Positions 10,796 to 22,573 of a DNA stretch of 64,000 nucleotides are shown one piece after another. This DNA comes from Cyrtodaria siliqua (lineage: Eukaryota > Mollusca > Bivalvia > Adapedonta > Hiatellidae), in the NCBI GenBank assembly GCA_037043455.1, contig JAWPHD010002640.1, forward strand, positions 1 through 64,000. Direction: 5' to 3'. Below the pieces are notes generated by a model. It was not told the origin of the DNA, did no database searches, and worked only from the letters and a program-made list of their open reading frames with translations. A program made the translations under genes and the position numbers. The number at the start of each line of letters is the position of its first letter. The stretch's first letter is position 1.

Positions 10796-11565
10796 TATTA
10801 AGGTGTGTTGCTTTTAACTTGTTCTTGTTTGGTGAAAACTCTCTGTTCGTTGTGAATACTCAACATATTCATTATAGTGATTTATAAATGACATCAGATG
10901 TGTTACCTGACTTGCTATTGAACTACAAATAATGCCATGCTCAAACCCATGCATTTTATAAATTAGGATTTCAAATACAATAAATAATCTGTCAGATCAT
11001 ATGGTATGGTATATTCCATAAAGTTGTTAATTAACTGTGTACAAACACATTGATTAGATCCTCGTTGGCATAGTTAGTGAATTATGATTTTTATGTCATG
11101 GCTATATCACACCCCCAGAAACCATCTTATCTGCTAAATTCCATATATCATTAATCACAGTGTTTCTGGTGGAAGATAATTAATCAAATTATATTGTTAC
11201 ATTTGTATTTATTTATTGCTGTCATCATTCTATACAAAAGTATTATTATTACATGTTGTGCCAATAAACTGTCTTGAAGTGTCAATTTAATATGTTTGTT
11301 TTGTAGACATTTATATTTATACATGATTATACATCAATTGTGATAGTTATATGACTTAGGAGATCATGTTCATTTACATTACCTGTTACATAATTTATAT
11401 GTTACATTATATGTACATGATATATTAGCTTGCTACTGTTAATGTTTTGATTATTTTATAGAAAAATGCAATAAATTTGTTGCTGATCATTTGCAAAATG
11501 TATGGTGGTAACAAGTGTTACACATGTTTCTAAATTCCTGAAACAATAGGTTGTTTTACTTTTTG
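10796..11565. other. Non-coding AT-rich stretch
   Basis: No gene, RNA or repeat copy was recognised. Confidence 0.35.
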
Positions 11566-11888
11566 TAAAGGGACACATGGCAATCTTGAAGTCTTTATCA
11601 AGCAATAAAATAGCCACTCGATTTATTAATTCAGTATCATTTTCACTTTAAATCTGCTTTTATATATTTAAATACAGTTTTGAGTTTTCAACTTTTCTTC
11701 GTTATTCTACCATAGGCTTGAATATATAACTTGTGAAATGTAATCAACAGTTAGTAATATGCAAAAACAATTTGCTTTCTACAATTCTTATAATTAATAT
11801 TAATGATTGAACAAATGCAATTTATGTAGAAAAACTAAGGGGACGCCACGAGTTTTTAAAAAATCAAGATTGCCGTGTGTCCCTTTAA
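11566..11888 (+). mobile_element. Family E MITE, intact copy
   Basis: About 320 bp. Ends are TAAAGGGACACATGGCAATC at 11566 and GATTGCCGTGTGTCCCTTTA ending at 11887, i.e. roughly 20-bp terminal inverted repeats. Internal landmarks shared with other copies are CGATTTATTAAT, TTCGTTATTCTACCAT, ATTAATATTAATGATT and GTAGAAAAACTAAGGGGACGCC. Confidence 0.9.
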
Positions 11889-12042
11889 AAATGTATTGGA
11901 TGCTGCTATAGTGAAATACCATATTTTGGCCGAACACCGTACACTTTTATTTTTACAAATTTAAATTATGCCATATCCTATATCAATATCCATTGGATTA
12001 TATGAAAAGAACACCATTGCGTTGATGTAATTTTAGCATTGT

Positions 12043-12302
12043 TTTGTAGCATGGTCACAGACAATTCTCTTTGTTCAGACACAGGTGTAAATCGTTTAAT
12101 TGAAAATAAGACCAGTCAGAATAACTGTGAAAATAACAGTGAGAATAACAGTTAGAATAACTGAAATAGAGCTGAAATGGACATGCTACAAAACAAATAG
12201 AGTATGGTTTCATCTCGCTGGTTAATTTAAACACCTCGATGGGCTACGCCCATCTCGATGTTTAAATGAACCAACTCAATGAAACCATACTCTATCTATT
12301 AC
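12043..12302 (+). mobile_element. MITE family I with long palindrome, copy 1
   Basis: The left part (TTTGTAGCATGGTCACAG to GGACATGCTACAAAAC) is followed by a near-perfect palindrome at about 12200-12295. Its arms read ATAGAGTATGGTTTCAT and ATGAAACCATACTCTAT, with hinge GATGGGCTACGCCCATC. An opposite-orientation copy is at 32673-32933. A short imperfect tandem AACAGTGAGAATAACAG lies at 12123-12165. Confidence 0.9.
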
Positions 12303-12731
12303 TTAAACACCAGAAACATTTCGGAAGTGAGAACGAATAAATATTTACCTCGTGGAAATATTGTTTTCTCAAATCTCAAGTACATTGTTTATATATTTCA
12401 CTTTGATGTTGAACATAATTGTCTAAAATCATATTGAAATATTACTACATTAATTAACATCAATCGATTATCTAAAAGACAATGCATTGGTACATCCTTT
12501 TGCTTGACTCTTGCTTTGTTATACATTTTTCATAGTTTATTATTTACACCTTTTCCCCATCAACACTGGATGAATTGTCTCTGTATGTATTATATGTTTA
12601 TATTAAACTGTTAAATTGTTAATTGTTACTTTGGTACTTTACTTATTGAATACATGCTGAATTTAAAAATAAATTTTAAATTATTCGTTTTTGTATGTTA
12701 TATCAGAACCACAAGCCTCAACTTTATTTTG
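12303..12731. other. Non-coding AT-rich stretch
   Basis: No gene or recognised repeat is seen. Confidence 0.35.
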
Positions 12732-13492
12732 AAGGAACGCACGACAATCTTGAAGTTTGTATCAAGTATCTTGAAGTTTGTATCAAGTATATCCCCGTGT
12801 GGTTCTCGGGGCCCCGTTTGGTCACGGGGCAAAGAATAGGGCCACTGTAGATCCCTTTGGAGGGATAGGCAGAGGGGTAGAATCCCCCCAAATTCATGTT
12901 CATTTTATCATTTTTTGTTCATGTTCATTAAAGGTCTTCATCATGATCCCTGCATTGTTTCCGGTGCTATCTCGCTTGCATCAAAAGAGCAGTGGCAGAA
13001 AAACAATAACGTGGCTCCAGCGTAAATGGAGTTCCTACGATAGAATTTGCAGCAACTCTGCAGTTCAGAGTGAGAAGGTTCTAGGCCCATTTTCCATATT
13101 TTATCTCGATGTACATGGAAGATGAGCCTGGCATGTTCATGCCTTTTAGGCGCCATATATCATTTCATGTGTTGGTGCGCCTTAAAACCCCAATTCAATT
13201 CAAGTATCAAGTATAAAAATGTGTCACCTCGATTTATCAATCCAGTGCCAAACTTTAAATCTGTTTGCATATAATTAAATACAATTTTGAGGTTTCAAAT
13301 AGATAACGTTATTCTAGCAAATGTTTAACTATATTTTTGATGCAATATAATCAGACGTTAGTAATAGGTAAATAAACACATTTGCTTTGAGCCATTCAAT
13401 ATAATTAATATTAATGATTATGCGAGTTATGTAGAAAAACTAACGGGATGCCGAGAGTTTTAACGAAATCAAGATCGCCTTGTGTCCCTATA
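12732..13492 (+). mobile_element. Family E MITE split by a SINE
   Basis: The left end (GAACGCACGACAATCTTGAA) and the right part from about 13215 (GTGTCACCTCGATTTATCAA to GATCGCCTTGTGTCCC) together make one family E copy. The left end contains a local duplication of ATCTTGAAGTTTGTATCAAG. The family D SINE at 12791-13204 interrupts it. Confidence 0.8.
12791..13204 (+). mobile_element. SINE-like family D, copy 2, with target duplication
   Basis: Flanked by TATCAAGTAT at 12781-12790 and 13205-13214, a 10-bp direct repeat consistent with LINE-mediated insertion. The body runs from CCCCGTGTGGTTCTCGGGGC through GATGAGCCTGGCATGTTCAT to GTGTTGGTGCGCC and ends in CAATTCAATTCAAG. This is the longest copy in the window. 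Confidence 0.85.
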
Positions 13493-14044
13493 TTATAGCC
13501 GGGTTCTTAATTATTCTATTATAAAAACCCTGATCATAATAAGCAATAAAGGTATATTTGTTTCATATCAACAATATTTGCTAACAAGAAAGATTAGCAA
13601 AAATAATGCTAGCATGATCAACTATTGGCCCAAAGTTTAGAAAACAGTTGACAGCGCAAACTAAATTTGAATTCCAACACTACTGCTGTTGATGATATAT
13701 TGTGGTTGTGGCTGTAATAAGTTTATTTCAATAGCCACTATTTTGCTAACATCTTCGGTTGAAGTACGAGCCAGCAGCAATGCACCTAAATTTGTTAACT
13801 CCGGCTACTAGAAATTTGCGTGGTCAAACGTACACATTTCAGACCCAAGAGGAAATGATTTCGGTCGTGGCTACCGAGAGTTTGGGTATGGGTTACAAAC
13901 AATAGCCAATGTGATGGTCCACCAGATAACTTAAGATTACCAGCCTATTTGATACACCTGTAGATATATGTCAGTTGCAGAAGGAGCTCCGTTATTTTGA
14001 ATGCAATGATCGTGTGTTGTAAAAATATGCATATACATTTGAGG
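13493..14044. other. Non-coding stretch
   Basis: No gene is seen. No repeat shared with the rest of the window was noticed. Confidence 0.3.
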
Positions 14045-14235
14045 ATGTTGCGTTGTAAACCTTCGCGTCTCACCACTGCGGGTTCGAATCCCACTGAGAG
14101 CTCGGCTTGTAAGTGAGGAAGTGTCGATTCTTACGGATGACGGGAAGTGTACAGTACTGGTTCTACCCAGGAAAAATGGGTGGTCTGCCTCCATCAAAAA
14201 AAAAAAATAGACCGTCATAAATAGACAGAACTTGA
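14045..14235 (+). mobile_element. tRNA-derived SINE family B, copy 1
   Basis: The head has a box B-like GGGTTCGAATCCC at about 14082-14094. It continues with AAGTGTCGATTCTTACGGAT, GACGGGAAGTGTACAGTACT, TGGTTCTACCCAGGAA and a poly-A stretch, then ATAGACCGTCATAAATAGAC. Inverted copies occur at 29890-30110 and 35050-35300. Confidence 0.85.
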
Positions 14236-14548
14236 TGAACACAACGAACTGTATGTAATCTGGAATAGTTTAAGAAGATTTTTTGATTTCATTTCATCAT
14301 GTTTATACCAGGTAGTAAGTATACTTACTCGCTGTTTATACTTAATGTACAAATGCATTCTGCTGGACTTTATGTTCGTCTCATGTAATGAAAGACGTTA
14401 GGTAAAAACGTTAGATCTGGAAAGCTCGCGGACTCTGCTAGTTTTTGTTGTCTCAATCGTAGCTATTAATTCCTGCGATTCTTTTTACAGATCGTAAACA
14501 AAATTATTTTTAATTAAAATAAACGGTCATGGGTGTAACTGATGGAAG
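14236..14548. other. Non-coding gap next to the Penelope-like remnant
   Basis: No gene is seen. It may include decayed distal parts of the minus-strand retroelement that begins at 14549, but no coding motif is readable. Confidence 0.3.
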
Positions 14549-16330
14549 TTATTTTATCAGTGTGTTATCGAGATGTAAATCGAGAAAAGAAGCGTTAGTA
14601 TCAGAAATATTAGCTTTGCTAATCTTAAGTTCTTTAGGATATATATTATCAACCATAGTAGAAAGGAATGGGTTGTCAATGTTCAATATGTCATCGTAAT
14701 ACCGAGAAGTGTCATTAAAGGCTTCAATAACATCTGCCTGGGTATCTTGTGAAAGACTCAGCATGAAATCTCTTTCATAGCAATATAAAAAATAAAATCT
14801 GCGACAAGGTGTGCACAGTTCGTACCCATAGGGATACCAACACGTTGTCTGTTAACGGTAGTTCCATACTTGACGAAAATATTATCTAATAGGAACACAC
14901 TTCATGGCAAGTCCATATAGTGTGATTGTCCAAACTGCTGTTAGTAAAAACGCTTTAATATTGTTACAGGCCAAAAATGTAGTATTTTCCCTAGCAAAAG
15001 TTTTTTGAATGAGAGCAATAAGCTTGCTGTTGTGTGGAAAAGTTGTATGTAGTGTAGAAAAAATCATAAGTACTTATAGATGAAGCTTGACGTTTATTGC
15101 AAATTTTATCAAGAACGTCGCCTGAATTTTTAATAGACCAAAATAAGTTAATCCCAGAGTTTTCAAAAGCTTTAGCAAAATATTGTTTAACGTGATATTT
15201 AACGGCAATAAGACAAGATGTTAAACGTTTGGAGATATTTGTAGTGGTGCAATAACTAGACTTGGAAATAAAACGGGCTTTATATGGTTGTTTCTGTACT
15301 TTGGGAATCCAGTACATCGTTGGAAGTCTGTTTTGCTTTTCGTCTATTCCAGCTGTGAAAATCTTGCACTGAGTGATATGCGTCGAAACAACATTATCTT
15401 CAGTAGATTGCACTGGAATATACGAATTAGTACTCCCGAGTTCCTGAGATAAAACATTGACGTAATGGAGGCGTCAAACAATAATTATAGTATTAGCTGC
15501 TTAATTTATCAGCAGGAACAAAAACAAACTTATTATACAATTCCTGGATTCCCGATTTTAAATTACGAAATGAAAACCTAGGTCTAGGGTGAAGTAGGGA
15601 GGGGTTAGCCGTATAAAAGTTAATACGGGTATCTATGATGTTGAACATAGTCTTTTTCCAAGTAGAAAGGGAATTAGGGTCAGCATGTTCCCTACGGCAC
15701 CCTTTAATACTAAAATCTTCAATGGATTGGGCGATCTGACCACGACATGCATTAAAATCAACCACAGAAGGCAATCTATAATTCGGACCTTTAGAAAACA
15801 AATGCCGAATACGTTTATCTATAATTATATCAACATTACCAGTAATGACATGACCGGTCGAAGCATAGCAAAATAATTTAGATGTTCTACACTCGCATTC
15901 CTCAGGAGAGTTATTTACTATATCAAGGTCCGACACTATTTTGTTGTAATTGAAAATCATATTTCTAATTGTTGTTTTTTGCACTTATAACAAATTATAG
16001 GATTTTCGAAATTTTTGAAATATTTAGGAATAGAATCAACAACACGATTATCGCGATATACTTGGTATATCAATAAAATCAATGCCCTTATTAAGATAAA
16101 GAATTTTTAGAAAATGTCTGACGTGATCAGACTCCTTGTCAATATGGGGAACATGCTGCGTATAGCTTTGAATTATGGAAGCAGTGTTTATACAAAAGAT
16201 CTGTTCGAATCAAACTTGTCAAAGGTTAGTGCTATCATAACAATTAACAGAGAACAATTGGATGGGTATGTTCAATCGTAATGGTCGAATGAAAATTGTG
16301 GCTGCTTCCTCGTCAATCAGCTTAAGTGAA
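14549..16330 (-). pseudogene. Penelope-like reverse transcriptase remnant
   Basis: The polyprotein is read in several frames on the minus strand. N-terminal segment, about 16330 to 16020: NPLSMSSLKLIDEEAA and then KESDHVRHFLKILYLNKGID. Next comes a 163-residue block (15984-15493) with GHVITGNVDIIIDKRIRHL, SKGPNYRLPS, CRREHADPN, FSFRNLKSGIQE and FVFVPADK. Then a block at 15413-14991 with YWIPKVQKQPYKARFIS and NLFWSIKNSGDVLDKI. Last is a block at 14764-14549 with SRYYDDILNIDNP, in which YYDD is the reverse transcriptase metal-binding motif. This motif order matches an RT of the Penelope-like or closely allied type known to me from molluscs and cnidarians. Stops and frameshifts break it at about 16020, 15490-15413, 15060 and 14790. 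No GIY-YIG endonuclease was seen. It is a dead copy. Confidence 0.75.
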
Positions 16331-16479
16331 GACATGGATAGAGGATTGAGACAAAAAAGTATTAAGTACTTTCCGGACTGTTTGAAAATAGTATGTAAAT
16401 CAGCAACTGGTATAGTAATACGTGATTTCCGTTTGATGTTACCATTAGTCTACAACCGTGAGACCTAGATTTACGCTTT

Positions 16480-17114
16480 CGAATGGAAACTATAGCAACA
16501 ATGTCAATATAAGACTCTTTTGAAATATTTCCTTGTTATAAATATTATCATTAAGGCCCAGTGGAAATGGTGCCTGCAAGTTTTTCATCCACTTTAGTCC
16601 TACTAAATGTAGTTAAACACACCGTGAAATGTTGGTAATACAGAAGTCGTTAAACACACCGTGAACTATTGGGAATACAGAAGTCGTTAAACACAACGTG
16701 AAATGTTAGAAATTGTATCTTCAATTGGAGGATATGTAGTAAGTTCAAAGAGAGATCACTTGACAATAAATCAGTGCAGCATTGTTGGTGAGTTTGTGGA
16801 GATCCACCAGTATATAACAAACATGGGCAAACATGGGTACACATCATAAGTTTAAATACCTTTTATTTTCCTTGTCGCAGGAAGAGCTGCATCCAATCTG
16901 TCAGTAATACACGTGTAACATGATATGAAGTTGCTCCACAGTAAACCGTGAACAACCTGGTAAGAATCAGGTTAGGTTAGGGAGAATCATTATACTTTCC
17001 TTACCTACATGTACCTTTTATTTTTAAATGCATTCAAAAATGTTGAAAGATCACTATAATATCTTAAGTTAAACCAAGTTGAAGAATGTGTGTTTAGTCA
17101 AATAATGACCTGAT
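16480..17114. repeat. Non-coding gap with a 37-bp triplicate
   Basis: Three tandem units of about 37 bp, with core GTTAAACACACCGTGAAATG and then ATACAGAAGTC, lie at about 16612-16720. The rest has no recognised gene. Confidence 0.7.
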
Positions 17115-17537
17115 CTCCAACAGGCCAATGCATGCACACCTTCTTTTAATAATACAGTCTATGAACGATATAGTACAATTACAAGTTTTCTCCATCAGGG
17201 TTACCGTTACCATAAACTTCGTAAAACCTTTGCAAGATTTTATTATCTTCTTTCCAAATATAAAAGTAATTTAAGAACTCCTTTGCGACAAGGACTATCA
17301 CAACCTCACTTCTATGGTGACGTGATTTACAAACTTCGTAAGATTCTTGGTCATGATCACTTTCATACTATCTTTGTTAAACTTGTTAAAAGGTTTATCA
17401 AAAGAGGTTATGACGCTATCATTTTGCAACGCACTGCATGCTTGGTGGTTGACCCTTTTACAGTTCGCCACTATGCTTTCCTCTTTAATTGTGCGATGAC
17501 CGGACAGGCTGTGGACCCTATAATGACGTCTACCTAA
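17115..17537 (+). pseudogene. Penelope-like element, C-terminal coding fragment
   Basis: An uninterrupted frame of about 140 codons from about 17115 to the TAA after 17534. Recognisable family segments in order are FNNTVYERYSTITSFLHQG, YRYHKLRKTFARFYYLLSKY, LRQGLSQPHFYGDVIYKLRK, LVKRFIKRGYDAIILQRTAC and LVVDPFTVRHYAFLFNCAMT. This is the region downstream of the RT fingers-palm-thumb in the same retroelement type as at 14549-16330, but on the opposite strand, so it is a separate insertion. It begins abruptly upstream (5' truncation is typical of such elements). The open frame suggests it is younger than the other two copies. Confidence 0.75.
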
Positions 17538-17900
17538 AGTCCAAAAGGACGGTGACATTTGATGTTTGTCTGCAGTCTTGTCTTGTCGTGCCCTCAATGG
17601 TTTATTCCCTTGTTGCTCTGGCATCTGCCAAGCCATTGAGTACCTTCTTTCTTTCTAGGTTATTGTTTTTTGTATTTGTATATATTATCTTTGTGTTTTA
17701 CTTATATTGCCTAAAATGCTGCCTTGTTGGTTTGAGAATAGTTAATGGCGGGGATTTCTTTATTTACACTGTCCCGTTTTATTGGGTTGACAGTAGGGTA
17801 AGTGTGAGGTTTGGTGCACCCTAGAACATGATTTAAACACCCCAGCAGCCTTTTTAGCCACTGACCGTTCCAAGGCGGTAGCCCTATTGTGTCCCTGACC
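17538..17900 (+). mobile_element. Penelope-like element 3' untranslated region
   Basis: Directly follows the coding fragment. Landmarks are AAAGGACGGTGACATTTGAT, TTATTTACACTGTCCCGTTT, TTGACAGTAGGGTAA, TTTGCCACTGACCGTTCCAA-like sequence and GCGGTAGCCCTATTGT. The same blocks recur at 18453-18960, 24717-24900 and 48780-48860, so this is the shared 3' end of the family. Confidence 0.7.
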
Positions 17901-18452
17901 CAACACATTCAGTGATTGATCTGTTAAACTTCCACTTGAACTGGTTGCCTATGATTGACTGACCATCACTTGATATAGATCCACACTATTTCCACAAATG
18001 GTATGCCAGAGGATCGACAACAAATGTACCATTTTGATACCCCGGTACGCAAAATGCGTTCGTAGTATTCCAATTTAGCAGCTGTGATATTAATTAGTAT
18101 ACTGCATGAAACATTATAGATTTTGTAAGAGTAGTTGAATAACCAATCAGCACACACCGGTTTTAAATGAAAACCCGTTTGAAATAAAATGTATGTTAAT
18201 TAATGCTTTTAATAACATATTCGTATACAAGTTATCAAATTTTACAATGCTAAGTACATTGTATAACACGATAATTAGAGCTCAAAAAAAGATCCAATAT
18301 GGCCTTAGGAACGCAGGTGTTCTGGATGAAGTAAATGCACAAACATTTTATTCCACAGTCTTTTAAAAGCACAAAATGGCTCTTAAGCGATAAATGGCAT
18401 GAAAATAGTATCGTAATACCATAGAACAGTTTCTTTGATCGTCGTCTTTGAA
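17901..18452. other. Non-coding gap
   Basis: No gene is seen. Ordinary AT-rich sequence lies between two Penelope-like 3' ends. Confidence 0.3.
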
Positions 18453-18960
18453 CCTGGCGGGGATATCTTTATTTACACTGTCCCGTTTATTGGAATGACA
18501 ATAGGGTTATTGGGATGACAGTAGGGTAATTGTGCGGTATGGTGCACCCCAGAACCTGGTTTAAACCCCAGCAGCCTTTTTTGCCACTGACCGTAGCTCT
18601 ATTGTCAACCCTTTTCATGTTTGTGACGCCATATGCCTTTATTCATTATTAACATTGCCTTTCATGTTTGTCCTTTTGCGTGTTTTGGGGTTTACTGTGT
18701 TCGGTAAAGCTACATTTCCTGTTCGACTTCTATACTTATTTTTACAGTGAGATAACCAACCTAGAACCTGGTTGAAACCCCCAGCCGTCCTTTTTGCCAC
18801 TGACCGTTCCAATGTGGTAGCCCTATTGTCAACCCTTGTATGTTTGTGATGTCTTATCTTGCCTCTTATTCATCTTTATATATAGTTGTTCTTTGATTCT
18901 TCGTGTGTTTGTGGTTGACAGTCGTCCTTTAATGCTACTTTTCCTGTTCGATTTGTATAC
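18453..18960 (+). repeat. Two or three stacked Penelope-like 3' ends
   Basis: CGGGGATATCTTTATTTACA occurs at about 18459. CAGCCTTTTTTGCCACTGAC occurs at about 18571, followed by AACCCTTTTCATGTTTGTG, and a second CGTCCTTTTTGCCACTGACC block at about 18785 runs to TTTCCTGTTCGATTTGTA at 18938. The direct duplication of the element's 3' end suggests head-to-tail or sequential insertion. Confidence 0.65.
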
Positions 18961-19977
18961 CTATTTCTACAAAGCAAAGAAAAACAATGCCTGTATTCAA
19001 ATGATGGAAATACAATATCTAAAAGTGGAGTTACAAAGAGTACACCTGAATCTTAAATCTGTTTTTAGAACTGACCATATTATATTGCGTAGGACATAAT
19101 GAAACTAAAAGAGTTACTAGATAACAAAATTACATTGATTTGTTGAATCAGTAGACTGTGTGATTTTAATGGATGCGCACAATGTTCATAAATGGTGCAG
19201 ATGCTTACCAACACCTGGCACAACACCAGCTTCTTACATGTGCATGAAGTGTGTACACACAATTCTGCATATCTGTGTTCGTTATTTTAAATAGTTGGAT
19301 TAATTTTTTCACAATTATTGCAAACTAGTTTAAGCGACGCAATAGTCATAGTTAAAACCAAGGAGTAGGTATAAAAGTGGAAATGTAGCATTCGAGGACC
19401 ACAGTCAACCAAATATACGCATCGAAACAAACAGCAATTGGCATTTCACTGACACTTTCCTTCAAATAAAATAAATCGGTTTTCTGTGATAAATATGCAA
19501 TTGGGCGGAGATCATTCTTCCGCGGCCAATGTGACGGCACTTGGGACGGAGTAATCGCATTGGTAAAACGGAAACATTGGCGGTTGAAAAACTTCATTAG
19601 ACTGGAATGATGAATCATGCGTAGAATAAAAACGACGACGTTAACTCTGCTTTTTTGCAAAGTAACCGCATACTTATGCAGTGGTGTAGATAGGACACAA
19701 TGAGAAATGTCCTATAGAAACACCAGCACTCAAACGCAACGACAATTTACCAATTTGAAAATAGCACAAAGAAAATCAAATGAGAAAATCAAAAACAAAG
19801 GATGTTAAAAACAGCGTTACCGACTTGTAACTGTGTGCAGGCAATACGGCCAACTAGTTAGCTTAAAATTTATTTGTAAGTTAACCTCATTACTTGACTG
19901 TCTTCAGCGCCAAAATTGGCAAGACAGAAGGAACTTTTTTAATAAAGTTAACATCCAGACAAATTAGCTTATGATTC
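18961..19977. other. Non-coding gap
   Basis: A 102-codon minus-strand frame at 19352-19660 shows no recognisable domain. No other feature is seen. Confidence 0.3.
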
Positions 19978-20292
19978 ACTTACATACAAAATATAAATAA
20001 TTAAGAAATAAAATATTTCCAGCGAGTTTGTATTGTCCCTCCCTTTTCCCTTTGGGTGGCTCTAAATAACCTATACTGTGTTGATGAGTCTTTAAACAAC
20101 ATCTAATATATTGTCCCAGATCAAAACCCGGTGGGCGGGACTTGAAGACCATCGATACCAAGATCCTAGGCCCGCGGTTTCTATGTGTTTCAAGTCCCAA
20201 CCACCAGGTTTTGATCTCAAACAATATAAACCCGATGGAAATAAATATTTTATTTTTTATCTGAAATTGAAATTTATGTATTTTGTACACAC
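19978..20292. mobile_element. Foldback element carrying a SINE A fragment
   Basis: Outer arms: TACAAAATATAAATAATTAA at about 19984 pairs loosely with the AAATTTATGTATTTTGTACA end at about 20290. Inner arms: CAGATCAAAACCCGGTGGGC at 20117 pairs with ACCACCAGGTTTTGATCTC at 20199. Between outer and inner left arms lies a SINE A tail (20037-20107, GGGTGGCTCTAAATAACCTA). Confidence 0.7.
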
Positions 20293-20930
20293 ATCTTCGA
20301 GATATTGAACATAATACAAACACATTTTCACAACTTACATTGTACGTCCATCTCTCAGCACCAAACGAAGAAAACATACAGCTTTATCGTGTTTCGAACA
20401 AGTTCAATTTGTTGTTTGAACGTAATGTTGCCTTAAACTAACGTAATCGTTGTTTTGGATGTTTTCCGATGTTGAAAATCGTTTAAAATGACGTTCTAAC
20501 GGTTGAAGGACGTGACGTCAGAGGTTTATGTAGTTTTTTCAAAAACTCCTCAATAGCCAATCAGCATTGAGTATTTTCATAAACCTTGTTAGATTATATT
20601 GCATCTTCCCGCCGTTTCATTATATCAGGAGGTGCAATTATAGAGTTCCACTAGATTTTCCAGTCATCGCACCAGAAAAACGTGAATCTTAGTGACTAGC
20701 TGTAGTGAGGGTCAATCATTAAACATAGAGTGTGCTGCAGTACTAAATGATTATGTCCTTTTCAGACGATTTTCCTGATTAACGTTGTATAATGGTCAGG
20801 AAACCTGTCGGAAACCGTTAACTCACGAAGTCTATATATCACATCTCCATAAACCAAACTCCCTACATATTGGGTGATAGATACCTTTCAGTTCTACAGT
20901 TCTAATTGTTTGCGAAACAATTACAGCAAT
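20293..20930. other. Non-coding gap
   Basis: No gene is seen. Confidence 0.3.
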
Positions 20931-21235
20931 TTAAACGTTGATCATTTGAAAGATAATCTCAATTGTATATGTGGTGATGGTGTTGAATATGTTGAGAATT
21001 ATTTGTTTAGATGTGTAATTTAGAAATGAAGGCGGCAGTTATTTTTAGACACTCGTATATTTCATCCTTTAAGTCCTCGCAAAATTGTATACGGCATCGA
21101 CATTGAACGTCTGATGGACGAGGAAAATCATATTCTATTTAATCAAGTTCAAAACTATATTAAAAACACAAACGATTCCAAAATCCTTAACTTTGTATCG
21201 ATATACCGTTGTATATTGTCTATATCAACTGCCCC
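20931..21235 (+). pseudogene. LINE ORF2 C-terminal remnant
   Basis: The + strand reads DHLKDNLNCICGDGVEYVEN and then YLFRC, broken by a stop (TTTAGATGTGTAATTTAG). This is the cysteine-histidine motif (CxCG, then E, then H/N and FxC) found at the C-terminus of many non-LTR retrotransposon reverse transcriptases. The next stretch reads SSFKSSQNCIRHRH-like in a shifted frame and ends in LFNQVQNYIKNT. A homologous, longer-open fragment lies at 55258-55518. Confidence 0.65.
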
Positions 21236-22044
21236 TATGTTTCTATTAGCCTGAACGGGGATATGGGGTATTATTTCGGTTGAGACTGCGTGGGGGTAGA
21301 ATGGCACGGCAGAGTTTAAATTTTTGGATTTATTTTTCTTCGTTTTTCCTTATCAAGTTCATATTTAAATGTACTGTTACAATTTCAATAAATTCTGAAA
21401 ACGGGATCCCTTGGAAGCAACAAACACAAACAAGAGATAAAAGTAGCCCGGTTTTATTGAGTTTGTTAATGAGAAATAATGTAAAGTGCAACACCTCCCA
21501 CGCCTCCTAGCACCGGCTTAAGCGATATTCTACTTTAAAGCCCCAAAGATCTCCAAAGGACCAGTAAGTAATATCACTACTGATTTGTAGTCGGGCCGAC
21601 CTTTTACGGCTGCCACATAATCACGTACACATTTTCAGCTACGATGGAGAGAACTGAAACTAATATTTTAATAACTTGTAGTTCATTCCATTTGTATACG
21701 TTGCTATGAATTTTGTGATGTTGAATTGCTGTATTGTAACATATAGATCTGCAAGAAAATATAATTTATAAAAAAATACCATAAACCAAAGGCTGTGATA
21801 TTCCTTGTAGCAGAAATAACTTTTAGGTTGGTGTTATACTTCTCCAGATGGTATTGTTGCACTGAAAAACAGACGACTGGTTGAAGAATACAGTGTCGAG
21901 CGAACCATCAGTCATTTGAATACACACGTGTATAGTTTGGTACGAACAAAGACAAACTGCTACTTTTCTCTCTTGTTTGTGTTTGTTGCTTCCAAGGGAT
22001 CACCTTTTAAGTATTTATTAACAGTTTCCAGTTTCCGAGCATAC
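21236..22044. other. Non-coding gap with a lone satellite unit
   Basis: No gene is seen. At about 21486-21528 a single unit AGTGCAACACCTCCCACGCC followed by TCCTAGCACCGGCTTAAGCG matches the satellite at 40770-41160. Confidence 0.5.
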
Positions 22045-22170
22045 CAATTACGATAAGGCGGGAACCCTGAACTACTCTCACTGTAGAATCAATTTCTATT
22101 GCTGTTCAACATGCTGGGAGGATCGACTTCTACACAGGGTTACCTTCCCCATTCAATGACCGAGGCTACG
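22045..22170 (-). mobile_element. Diverged SINE A central domain
   Basis: GGCGGGAACCCTGAACTACT, then ATTGCTGTTCAACATGCTGG and GAGGATCGACTT align in order with the GGGAACCGTGCCCTACTC and TTAACGTGCTCGGAGGAT blocks of the SINE at 3183-3415. Confidence 0.5.
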
Positions 22171-22573
22171 GTAAGAGTCTTGTCTATCGACACACCGATG
22201 TAGCCCAGTGCTGCCAGTATGGCTCGATTCATAATCGGCTGTGTCACAGCGCCCCGCACCCAGCATTGTTCAAATGTAACTTACAGTCATTTATCAAAAA
22301 CAATGAAACTCTTAACCTTACGAATTCTTGGTAAAGCACTATCTTGGATTTCATATATAACTGAGATGGGAATATACAATGCTCTACATTAACTCTTTCA
22401 ACCAATTGATGAATATATAAACAAATGTATACATGTATATATATATATATTACATACACAAGAGCTGTACACAAAAGCTCGCCCTTTAAAGGGTCCAATA
22501 CATTCTATTTAGAGCAAATACTGTAACAAGAATGTGCAATTCGCTCATTTGAAAACAAAATGAACACCCGCGA

